This document shows, in pieces, positions 10,599-22,105 of a stretch of DNA of 64,000 nt (its first letter is position 1; every line of letters begins with the position of its first letter). The position numbers and the translations under genes are program-made. The stretch is taken from assembly GCA_032622095.1 (NCBI GenBank), contig CP136067.1, forward strand, positions 175,432,556 through 175,496,555. Direction: 5' to 3'. The notes under the pieces were generated by a model. It was not told the DNA's origin. It ran no database searches and worked only from the letters and a program-made list of their open reading frames with translations. The stretch is from Siphonodentalium dalli. Its lineage: Eukaryota; Mollusca; Scaphopoda; Gadilida; Siphonodentaliidae.

Positions 10599-13355
10599 AT
10601 CCATACGCAATCACTATGTGTAGGTTTTTTTTTTTAATTATCGGTGGGGTTTATTTGTGATCACTCTATCCGTCTCTATCCCGATGTGTTCGTACATACA
10701 TCATTACATATATTTTACCATGGACCATGTTAATACAAGGGAAGCCAGGAAAAGCTGTATATATAGTCTTCTATGATGTAGATAAAAAAAAAACATCTAC
10801 CTATTATAAAGAGCGTTTTCACTTATGATCTATTGTACGCGTGTTCAGCGTAAAATGATGTAAGCATTTGTGTAGTAGCACTAACAGAGGCCGAGCAAGC
10901 TCCCGCCATGGGACATGTGGGTTCAGATACGAATATATTGGGATGGGGTGTTACGTTATACGTACATTGAATTCCCTACATTCCGCTCCAATACGCAATC
11001 AATGTGGGTCAAAACATCTGGACATGATAACAAGTATTCCACGCAATATACCGATGAAATGAATTTTCATAGTTCGCATGTAATTGTGGACAAAATAAGT
11101 TAAATAACACAATTACCAGAAATGTGTCACATAGATGTACCTTTATATATTAACTAAACCACTCGCCAACTGACTCAAATAGGCATTGCTATATCCATTC
11201 ATCAAAAACATAAGAGTAAGTTCTCTTTACCAATTAACACGTGTTCGCCTCCACGCGCAGCAAACAGAGATCTATAGTACTGGCTGGATTTTGTCTGTTC
11301 TTGTAAATGACGGAGATTCGCACATGACACTTGTAAATTGCCGGTATCCATAGTATTCGACACGTTCCCCACAGTCAAAACACGGGTATTGGGAATCTAT
11401 AGTACAGTGCCCTGCAGGGTTACCATACGTTGCCCCGGTTAAAGTGATGTGAAACCCTCTGCTGTCAGGGGGTGGGTCGGAAAAGTGACAAGACAGTAGG
11501 CTGAAATGTTTTTTTTCCGGCTCTTGGGTACCCATCACCCCCCTATTTGAAGGAAATAATATTGTTTTCCAATTTCATGCGGGGTACACACCCACCCCCT
11601 GTTTTACCTCTGTAGTCTCACACCATTTAAGCTTGATGGTCAGTATTACAGTTACCCATTTCTGTTTCTGGTTCTTCTAAATCATTTGATCTAAAATAAA
11701 ACCCTGGAAAACCCCAAAATAACACACAGAATACATGTGCTGATCAGTAAATTATTGATTGTCTCGTCCCCAAATATTGTCTGAGGTAGCTCATTATACA
11801 TGTAAACAAGTATAAAAGCATTAGTGTACCATCTTTTAATCACAGCAAGTGTAACTTTAGATGTGTCCCATAGTATCACTTGAATTTATGTCAATTATGA
11901 TTTTTGAAAAAATATTAGGGCAACACCATGCACCTGTATTCAGGTATTCAGCTGAAATCCACCATGTATCACAAAACTAATTTTCATTTCCATGAGCTGA
12001 GTTCTTGGACTAGGTACTGTGCTAAGGCCAGACCCAGGTCAAGCATTCAGACACATACATGTATGATCTATGTGTAAATAGAAACCTGAAAATAAGACGG
12101 TCATATGCAGTCTGCAAAATAAGCTCCAAGCAGGGTGAGTTTAGTGATGCTCCCAGCATAGTGGGCTATCGCATTACCAAATTCACCATATGTGACCCTC
12201 ATTCTGTAGTTAGTTATCCATGGTTGGTCGAGACCAAAATAGAATGAGGTCATCAGAGGTTGAATTTGTTGATGCTATGCCGAGTAGTATCGCCAAATTC
12301 GCCCTTTGCATACCTCGATCATTTTGCTGATGACCAGCACATTATTTTTAGACTTGCATATATATTAAGTTATATTATATTTCCCCTCCCACGTCTTTTC
12401 ACTCGTCTGTTCTGATTCTGTTTATTCCACTTAGCAGCCTTCTCCATATCTACACATTCATGTTCTATGTCTGTCTGATCAGGTATAATGAGTAAATATT
12501 AATGCTATAAATGAATAGCTTTTTTCATTTTATTACATTAAAGTTTATTCATGTGGTACATAACTGTCCATTTTCATCTGGAACCAGTAGTATTGGTACA
12601 TGGCAATGTGATCGGATGTAAAATGCGAATTCCTGAGAGTTGGTTTGTAATCTGGATTTCTGAGAAGCATCATGCATATATCCACACTAACTACCCCCCT
12701 CATATAAGCACAGCCCTAAGTGTCATACACACCTTAACAGTGATGCTGAACACTTTGAGGCAATTATCTTGCAGAAATGTTCTAAGAGGAAAAAATTGTG
12801 ACCACTTTAAAAAAAGTGACTTTTTTCGCTGCTGAACCACCCACCCACCCCGGCCTACTGTATGGAAAAAGTGAAATCCCCCTCCCCGCCCGCTGCTGTG
12901 TGTATTTTGTGGAATAGAGAATATTCTTTCTCAAATTGTTACACGTATTCTCATAAATTGCGAATCCAAATGGTATCACACAATTAACGTATACGACATT
13001 CTTATACATGGGTTATAAGTAATAGCTCACCTTGTCGGAAGGGTTGTCACAAGCTTGTTGATAACCTCGTTCCTATGTATTACAAATGATAAACAATGGC
13101 ACAAGATCTGAATTCAGTATATTAATTTATTTATAACACAGAAACTTGAACAGATATAAATAACCACACTCGCCCATCACCAAACTGCCAAGTAAAACCC
13201 GTAATTATAGGACTTTTTACAAAAAATATTATATAAGTATACTGAAGGATTCATATTTATTGGAGGGAATTTTTCGTATAAGTTCAACAAACGACCTATA
13301 TATGGTCATTTGTTGAACTTATTATCTGAACATTTCCTAAGTGTGCGTTCACTGC

Positions 13356-13709
13356 CGTTCAGACGACCACAATTCAATCGTAAGTAGGGGAATCGGGCCC
13401 AACGAGATCGTGGATAGTTTGTTCACACGATTGCGATTTCGTGGTACATTATGATATCGTAGGTTGTTCCTAAAGCATGTGACTGACTACCCTACGACCA
13501 TTTCCAGCTACGATTTTTACGTACACACGGCTGCGATTACGTCGCACGTGGAGGTAACCAAGGATACGCCACGATTTCGCATCCAAAATCAAACAGTGGT
13601 TGATATAATTTTTTTACCTACGATTTTGACGTGAGCATGCGCAGTCCAACTATCGGTTACTTCCTACGGAAATCTGTCCACTTACGATTGAATCGTGGTC
13701 GTCTGAACG
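13356..13709. mobile_element. MITE with CGTTCAGACGACCAC terminal repeats (copies at 17322-17675 and 21287-21640)
   Basis: Left CGTTCAGACGACCAC...AATCGTAAGT is the reverse complement of the right end ACTTACGATT...GTCGTCTGAACG, giving ~28-bp terminal repeats with internal GATTTCG/CGAAATC motifs. One copy lies in each tandem block, just beyond the channel's poly-A signal. Confidence 0.75.
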
Positions 13710-13739
13710 TTCATTAAGGGAACTACTCACCAATGAATA

Positions 13740-13745
13740 TTTATT
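13740..13745 (-). other. Poly-A signals AATAAA (also 17706-17711 and 21671-21676)
   Basis: AATAAA on the minus strand about 265 nt past the stop of each terminal exon copy. One per block, identical context. Confidence 0.6.
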
Positions 13746-14009
13746 ATAGAAAGTGTTTTTAAAAAACTATATCATTGTTACATCAGCGCAATCACAGGGC
13801 AACCTTAACAAAAAACTATATATCATTGTTATATCAGCGCAATCGCAGCGCAACCTCAAGCTCTGATTCCTCTGGAGTGCATCACTCATGACTTCTGTTC
13901 ATGTTCATTCATCGCCCGTTTGTATCGCCACTTCTGATAGGCCAAACTTATGGCTTCTGTTCACATTCATTCATCGCCTGTTTGTATCTCCACTTCTGAT
14001 AGGCCAGAC

Positions 14010-14174
14010 TCACGACTTCTGTTCACATTCTTTCATCGCCCGTTTGTATCTCCACTTCTGACAGGCCAGACTCATGGCTTCCACAATAAGCTGGAAGAGC
14101 TCAAACATGCTGAGGAGGGACAAACCAATCCACAAACCGATCGCTCCTCCCACATCAGAGTAAAACTGCTCAGT
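14010..14174 (-). CDS. Terminal exon 12, third copy (block 1)
   Basis: Identical coding sequence again, with AATAAA at 13745-13740. The plus-strand frame 13950-14276 is its antisense shadow. Confidence 0.9.
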   Translation of the reverse strand, partial: TEQFYSDVGGAIGLWIGLSLLSMFELFQLIVEAMSLACQKWRYKRAMKECEQKS

Positions 14175-14574
14175 CTGAAAGTGTACAAAACATGTAAATC
14201 AAACCGATCCACAAACCGATCGCGCCCCCAACATCAGAGTAAAACTGCACAGTCTGAAAGTGTACAAAACATGTAAATCAAACCGATCCACAAACCGATC
14301 GCTCCCCCCACATCAGAGTAAAACTGCACAGTCTGAAAGTGTACAAAAAAATGTAAATAACATCACCCGTGGGAGATTTCACTGCGGTTGCTATCTTTTT
14401 ATCTGTCAATCCAGAACAGGTACAGGGAATGTAGCGTGCGTTATTCATGTTGATATATGTGACCCGCCATATCAAATCCAGTCGTAAGTCCGGATTTTTT
14501 TTACCCTGTACCAATGCATTCTCTTATATATGCGAGTCGACCATAGGTCGCCTCGCATATATAATAGAATGCAT

Positions 14575-17500
14575 ATCACTATGTGTAGGTTTTTTTGTTT
14601 AATTATCGGTGGGGTTTATTTGTGATCACTCTATCCGTCTCTATCCCGATGTGTTCGTACATACATCATTACATATATTTTACCATGGACCATGTTAATA
14701 CAAGGGAAGCCAGGAAAAGCTGTATATATAGTCTTCTATGATGTAGATAAAAAAAAAACATCTACCTATTATAAAGAGCGTTTTCACTTATGATCTTTTG
14801 TACGCGTGTTCAGCGTAAAATGATGTAAGCATTTGTGTAGTAGCACTAACAGAGGCCGAGCAAGCTCCCCGCCATGGGACATGTGGGTTCAGATACGAAT
14901 ATATTGGGATGGGGTGTTACGTTATACGTACATTGAATTCCCTACATTCCGCTCCAATACGCAATCAATGTGGGTCAAAACATCTGGACATGATAACAAG
15001 TATTCCACGCAATATACCGATGAAATGAATTTTCATAGTTCGCATGTAATTGTGGACAAAATAAGTTAAATAACACAATTACCAGAAATGTGTCACATAG
15101 ATGTACCTTTATATATTAACTAAACCACTCGCCAACTGACTCAAATAGGCATTGCTATATCCATTCATCAAAAACATAAGAGTAAGTTCTCTTTACCAAT
15201 TAACACGTGTTCGCCTCCACGCGCAGCAAACAGAGATCTATAGTACTGGCTGGATTTTGTCTGTTCTTGTAAATGACGGAGATTCGCACACACTTGTAAA
15301 TTGCCGGTATCCATAGTATTCGACACGTTCCCCACAGTCAAAACACGGGTATTGGGAATCTATAGTACAGTGCCCTGCAGGGTTACCATACGTTGCCCCG
15401 GTTAAAGTGATGTGAAACCCTCTGCTGTCAGGGGGTGGGTCGGAAAAGTGACAAGACAGTAGGCTGAAATGTTTTTTTTTTCCGGCTCTTGGGTACCCAT
15501 CACCCCCCTATTTGAAGGAAATAATATTGTTTTCCAATTTCATGCGGGGTACACACCCACCCCCTGTTTTACCTCTGTAGTCTCACACCATTTAAGCTTG
15601 ATGGTCAGTATTACAGTTACCCATTTCTGTTTCTGGTTCTTCTAAATCATTTGATCTAAAATAAAACCCTGGAAAACCCCAAAATAACACACAGAATACA
15701 TGTGCTGATCAGTAAATTATTGATTGTCTCGTCCCCAAATATTGTCTGAGGTAGCTCATTATACATGTAAACAAGTATAAAAGCATTAGTGTACCATCTT
15801 TTAATCACAGCAAGTGTAACTTTAGATGTGTCCCATAGTATCACTTGAATTTATGTCAATTATGATTTTTGAAAAAATATTAGGGCAACACCATGCACCT
15901 GTATTCAGGTATTCAGCTGAAATCCACCATGTATCACAAAACTAATTTTCATTTCCATGAGCTGAGTTCTTGGACTAGGTACTGTGCTAAGGCCAGACCC
16001 AGGTCAAGCATTCAGACACATACATGTATGATCTATGTGTAAATAGAAACCTGAAAATAAGACGGTCATATGCAGTCTGCAAAATATGCTCCAAGCAGGG
16101 TGAGTTTAGTGATGCTCCCAGCATAGTGGGCTATCGCATTACCAAATTCACCATATGTGACCCTCATTCTGTAGTTAGTTATCCATGGTTGGTCGAGACC
16201 AAAATAGAATGAGGTCATCAGAGGTTGAATTTGTTGATGCTATGCCGAGTAGTATCGCCAAATTCGCCCTTTGCATACCTCGATCATTTTGCTGATGACC
16301 AGCACATTATTTTTAGACTTGCATATATATTAAGTTATATTATATTTCCCCTCCCACGTCTTTTCACTCGTCTGTTCTGATTCTGTTTATTCCACTTAGC
16401 AGCCTTCTCCATATCTACACATTCATGTTCTATGTCTGTCTGATCAGGTATAATGAGTAAATATTAATGCTATAAATGAATAGCTTTTTTCATTTTATTA
16501 CATTAAAGTTTATTCATGTGGTACATAACTGTCCATTTTCATCTGGAACCAGTAGTATTGGTACATGGCAATGTGATCGGATGTAAAATGCGAATTCCTG
16601 AGAGTTGGTTTGTAATCTGGATTTCTGAGAAGCATCATGCATATATCCACACTAACTACCCCCCTCATATAAGCACAGCCCTAAGTGTCATACACACCTT
16701 AACAGTGATGCTGAACACTTTGAGGCAATTATCTTGCAGAAATGTTCTAAGAGGGAAAAATTGTGACCACTTTAAAAAAAGTGACTTTTTTCGCTGCTGA
16801 ACCACCCACCCACCCCGGCCTACTGTATGGAAAAAGTGAAATCCCCCCTCCCCGCCCGCTGCTGTGTGTATTTTGTGGAATAGAGAATATTCTTTCTCAA
16901 ATTGTTACACGTATTCTCATAAATTGCGAATCCAAATGGTATCACACAATTAACGTATACGACATTCTTATACATGGGTTATAAGTAATAGCTCACCTTG
17001 TCGGAAGGGTTGTCACAAGCTTGTTGATAACCTCGTTCCTATGTATTACAAATGATAAACAATGGCACAAGATCTGAATTCAGTATATTAATTTATTTAT
17101 AACACAGAAACTTGAACAGATATAAATAACCACACTCGCCCATCACCAAACTGCCAAGTAAAACCCGTAATTATAGGACTTTTTACAAAAAATATTATAT
17201 AAGTATACTGAAGGATTCATATTTATTGGAGGGAATTTTTCGTATAAGTTCAACAAACGACCTATATATGGTCATTTGTTGAACTTATTATCTGAACATT
17301 TCCTAAGTGTGCGTTCACTGCCGTTCAGACGACCACAATTCAATCGTAAGTAGGGGAATCGGGCCCAACGAGATCGTGGATAGTTTGTTCACACGATTGC
17401 GATTTCGTGGTACATTATGATATCGTAGGTTGTTCCTAAAGCATGTGACTGACTACCCTACGACCATTTCCAGCTACGATTTTTACGTACACACGGCTGC

Positions 17501-18540
17501 GATTACGTCGCACGTGGAGGTAACCAAGGATACGCCACGATTTCGCATCCAAAATCAAACAGTGGTTGATATAATTTTTTGACCTACGATTTTGACGTGA
17601 GCATGCGCAGTCCAACTATCGGTTACTTCCTACGGAAATCTGTCCACTTACGATTGAATCGTGGTCGTCTGAACGTTCATTAAGGGAACTACTCACCAAT
17701 GAATATTTATTATAGAAAGTGTTTTTAAAAAACTATATCATTGTTACATCAGCGCAATCACAGGGCAACCTTAACAAAAAACTATATATCATTGTTATAT
17801 CAGCGCAATCGCAGCGCAACCTCAAGCTCTGATTCCTCTGGAGTGCATCACTCATGACTTCTGTTCATGTTCATTCATCGCCCGTTTGTATCGCCACTTC
17901 TGATAGGCCAAACTTATGGCTTCTGTTCACATTCATTCATCGCCTGTTTGTATCTCCACTTCTGATAGGCCAGACTCACGACTTCTGTTCACATTCTTTC
18001 ATCGCCCGTTTGTATCTCCACTTCTGACAGGCCAGACTCATGGCTTCCACAATAAGCTGGAAGAGCTCAAACATGCTGAGGAGGGACAAACCAATCCACA
18101 AACCGATCGCTCCTCCCACATCAGAGTAAAACTGCTCAGTCTGAAAGTGTACAAAACATGTAAATCAAACCGATCCACAAACCGATCGCGCCCCCAACAT
18201 CAGAGTAAAACTGCACAGTCTGAAAGTGTACAAAACATGTAAATCAAACCGATCCACAAACCGATCGCTCCCCCCACATCAGAGTAAAACTGCACAGTCT
18301 GAAAGTGTACAAAAAAATGTAAATAACATCACCCGTGGGAGATTTCACTGCGGTTGCTATCTTTTTATCTGTCAATCCAGAACAGGTACAGGGAATGTAG
18401 CGTGCGTTATTCATGTTGATATATGTGACCCGCCATATCAAATCCAGTCGTAAGTCCGGATTTTTTTTACCCTGTACCAATGCATTCTCTTATATATGCG
18501 AGTCGACCATAGGTCGCCTCGCATATATAATAGAATGCAT
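14575..18540. repeat. 3.97-kb tandem block, unit 2 of 3
   Basis: 3966-bp unit, near-identical to its neighbours, with the terminal exon copy at 18140-17976 and the poly-A signal at 17706-17711. Both junctions lie at the same base in the hairpin arm. Confidence 0.95.
17976..18140 (-). CDS. Terminal exon 12, second copy (block 2)
   Basis: Identical coding sequence to 22105-21941, with the same acceptor and its own AATAAA at 17711-17706. Could serve as an alternative last exon if transcription passes block 3. Confidence 0.9.
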   Translation of the reverse strand, partial: TEQFYSDVGGAIGLWIGLSLLSMFELFQLIVEAMSLACQKWRYKRAMKECEQKS

Positions 18541-21500
18541 ATCACTATGTGTAGGTTTTTTTGTTTAATTATCGGTGGGGTTTATTTGTGATCACTCTAT
18601 CCGTCTCTATCCCGATGTGTTCGTACATACATCATTACATATATTTGACCATGGACCATGTTAATACAAGGGAAGCCAGGAAAAGCTGTATATATAGTCT
18701 TCTATGATGTAGATAAAAAAAAAACATCTACCTATTATAAAGAGCGTTTTCACTTATGATCTTTTGTACGCGTGTTCAGCGTAAAATGATGTAAGCATTT
18801 GTGTAGTAGCACTAACAGAGGCCGAGCAAGCTCCCCGCCATGGGACATGTGGGTTCAGATACGAATATATTGGGATGGGGTGTTACGTTATACGTACATT
18901 GAATTCCCTACATTCCGCTCCAATACGCAATCAATGTGGGTCAAAACATCTGGACATGATAACAAGTATTCCACGCAATATACCGATGAAATGAATTTTC
19001 ATAGTTCGCATGTAATTGTGGACAAAATAAGTTAAATAACACAATTACCAGAAATGTGTCACATAGATGTACCTTTATATATTAACTAAACCACTCGCCA
19101 ACTGACTCAAATAGGCATTGCTATATCCATTCATCAAAAACATAAGAGTAAGTTCTCTTTACCAATTAACACGTGTTCGCCTCCACGCGCAGCAAACAGA
19201 GATCTATAGTACTGGCTGGATTTTGTCTGTTCTTGTAAATGACGGAGATTCGCACACACTTGTAAATTGCCGGTATCCATAGTATTCGACACGTTCCCCA
19301 CAGTCAAAACACGGGTATTGGGAATCTATAGTACAGTGCCCTGCATGGTTACCATACGTTGCCCCGGTTAAAGTGATGTGAAACCCTCTGCTGTCAGGGG
19401 GTGGGTCGGAAAAGTGACAAGACAGTAGGCTGAAATGTTGTTTTTTTCCGGCTCTTGGGTACCCATCACCCCCCTATTTGAAGGAAATAATATTGTTTTC
19501 CAATTTCATGCGGGGTACACACCCACCCCCTGTTTTACCTCTGTAGTCTCACACCATTTAAGCTTGATGGTCAGTATTACAGTTACCCATTTCTGTTTCT
19601 GGTTCTTCTAAATCATTTGATCTAAAATAAAACCCTGGAAAACCCCAAAATAACACACAGAATACATGTGCTGATCAGTAAATTATTGATTGTCTCGTCC
19701 CCAAATATTGTCTGAGGTAGCTCATTATACATGTAAACAAGTATAAAAGCATTAGTGTACCATCTTTTAATCACAGCAAGTGTAACTTTAGATGTGTCCC
19801 ATAGTATCACTTGAATTTATATCAATTATGATTTTTGAAAAAATATTAGGGCAACACCATGCACCTGTATTCAGGTATTCATCTGAAATCCACCATGTAT
19901 CACAAAACTAATTTTCATTTCCATGAGCTGAGTTCTTGGACTAGGTACTGTGCTAAGGCCAGACCCAGGTCAAGCATTCAGACACATACATGTATGATCT
20001 ATGTGTAAATAGAAACCTGAAAATAAGACGGTCATATGCAGTCTGCAAAATAAGCTCCAAGCAGGGTGAGTTTAGTGATGCTCCCAGCATAGTGGGCTAT
20101 CGCATTACCAAATTCACCATATGTGACCCTCATTCTGTAGTTAGTTATCCATGGTTGGTCGAGACCAAAATAGAATGAGGTCATCAGAGGTTGAATTTGT
20201 TGATGCTATGCCGAGTAGTATCGCCAAATTCGCCCTTTGCATACCTCGATCATTTTGCTGATGACCAGCACATTATTTTTAGACTTGCATATATATTAAG
20301 TTATATTATATTTCCCCTCCCACGTCTTTTCACTCGTCTGTTCTGATTCTGTTTATTCCACTTAGCAGCCTTCTCCATATCTACACATTCATGTTCTATG
20401 TCTGTCTGATCAGGTATAATGAGTAAATATTAATGCTATAAATGAATAGCTTTTTTCATTTTATTACATTAAAGTTTATTCATGTGGTACATAACTGTCC
20501 ATTTTCATCTGGAACCAGTAGTATTGGTACATGGCAATGTGATCGGATGTAAAATGCGAATTCCTGAGAGTTGGTTTGTAATCTGGATTTCTGAGAAGCA
20601 TCATGCATATATCCACACTAACTACCCCCCTCATATAAGCACAGCCCTAAGTGTCATACACACCTTAACAGTGATGCTGAACACTTTGAGGCAATTATCT
20701 TGCAGAAATGTTCTAAGAGGAAAAAATTGTGACCACTTTAAAAAAAGTGACCTTTTTCGCTGCTGAACCACCACCCACCCCGGCCTACTGTATGGAAAAA
20801 GTGAAATCCCCCCTCCCCGCCCGCTGCTGTGTGTATTTTGTGGAATAGAGAATATTCTTTCTCAAATTGTTACACGTATTCTCATAAATTGCGAATCCAA
20901 ATGGTATCACACAATTAACGTATACGACATTCTTATACATGGGTTATAAGTAATAGCTCACCTTGTCGGAAGGGTTGTCACAAGCTTGTTGATAACCTCG
21001 TTCCTATGTATTACAAATGATAAACAATGGCACAAGATCTGAATTCAGTATATTAATTTATTTATAACACAGAAACTTGAACAGATATAAATAACCACAC
21101 TCGCCCATCACCAAACTGCCAAGTAAAACCCGTAATTATAGGACTTTTTACAAAAAATATTATATAAGTATACTGAAGGATTCATATTTATTGGAGGGAA
21201 TTTTTCGTATAAGTTCAACACACGACCTATATATGGTCATTTGTTGAACTTATTATCTGAACATTTCCTAAGTGTGCGTTCACTGCCGTTCAGACGACCA
21301 CAATTCAATCGTAAGTAGGGGAATCGGTCCCAACGAGATCGTGGATAGTTTGTTCACACGATTGCGATTTCGTGGTACATTATGATATCGTAGGTTGTTC
21401 CTAAAGCATGTGACTGACTACCCTACGACCATTTCCAGCTACGATTTTTACGTACACACGGCTGCGATTACGTCGCACGTGGAGGTAACCAGGGATACGC

Positions 21501-21819
21501 CACGATTTCGCATCCAAAATCAAACAGTGGTTGATATAATTTTTTGACCTACGATTTTGACGTGAGCATGCGCAGTCCAATTATCGGTTACTTCCTACGG
21601 AAATCTGTCCACTTACGATTGAATCGTGGTCGTCTGAACGTTCATTAAGGAAACTACTCACCAATGAATATTTATTATAGAAAGTGTTTTTAAAAAACTA
21701 TATCATTGTTACATCAGCGCAATCACAGGGCAACCTTAACAAAAAACTATATATCATTGTTATATCAGCGCAATCGCAGCGCAACCTCAAGCTCTGATTC
21801 CTCTGGAGTGCATCACTCA

Positions 21820-22007
21820 TGACTTCTGTTCATGTTCATTCATCGCCCGTTTGTATCGCCACTTCTGATAGGCCAAACTTATGGCTTCTGTTCACATTCA
21901 TTCATCGCCTGTTTGTATCTCCACTTCTGATAGGCCAGACTCACGACTTCTGTTCACATTCTTTCATCGCCCGTTTGTATCTCCACTTCTGACAGGCCAG
22001 ACTCATG
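21820..22007 (-). repeat. 62-bp tandem copies of the exon 12 tail (block 3; also 13889-14076 and 17855-18042)
   Basis: The tail-coding part (MSLACQKWRYKRAMKECEQK) is followed by two diverged copies of itself at 62-bp spacing. The motif AGGCC on the plus strand falls at 14063, 14001 and 13939 in block 1. The stop codon comes from the first bases of the second unit, so the array defines where the protein ends. Confidence 0.93.
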
Positions 22008-22105
22008 GCTTCCACAATAAGCTGGAAGAGCTCAAACATGCTGAGGAGGGACAAACCAATCCACAAACCGATCGCTCCTCCCACATCAGAGTAAAACTGC
22101 TCAGT
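21941..22105 (-). CDS. Channel terminal exon 12, copy in block 3 (TM2, tail, stop)
   Basis: 165 nt, phase 0; acceptor ACACTTTCAG. Encodes TEQFYSDVGGAIGLWIGLSL then LSMFELFQLIVEAMSLACQK, a tail WRYKRAMKECEQKS, and TGA at 21943-21941. GGAIGLWIGLS is the TM2 pore segment, with filter G-L-S. This is the first terminal exon met by transcription. A poly-A signal (AATAAA, minus strand) lies at 21676-21671. Confidence 0.95.
   Translation of the reverse strand, partial: TEQFYSDVGGAIGLWIGLSLLSMFELFQLIVEAMSLACQKWRYKRAMKECEQKS

Larger units (their letters stand above)
10610..14574. repeat. 3.97-kb tandem block, unit 1 of 3
   Basis: Unit 1 starts ATCACTATGTGTAGG and ends inside a truncated hairpin at TAGAATGCAT. 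It repeats at 14575 and 18541 with only a few differences. It carries the terminal channel exon (14174-14010), its poly-A signal, a MITE (13356-13709), a small palindrome (about 13283-13324) and a 5' piece of a family-C MITE. The 10610-13280 part holds no recognised gene. Near 12103-12310 it holds a decayed relative of the 25990-26223 palindrome. Unit 1 differs from units 2 and 3 at shared sites, for example one fewer C near 10907 and an extra GA near 11323. Confidence 0.95.

Noticed and set aside
13950-14276. 108-residue plus-strand frame repeated in all three blocks
   Set aside because: It is the antisense of the terminal channel exon and its 79- and 62-bp arrays. The minus-strand reading has TM2 of a known family with proper splice sites.
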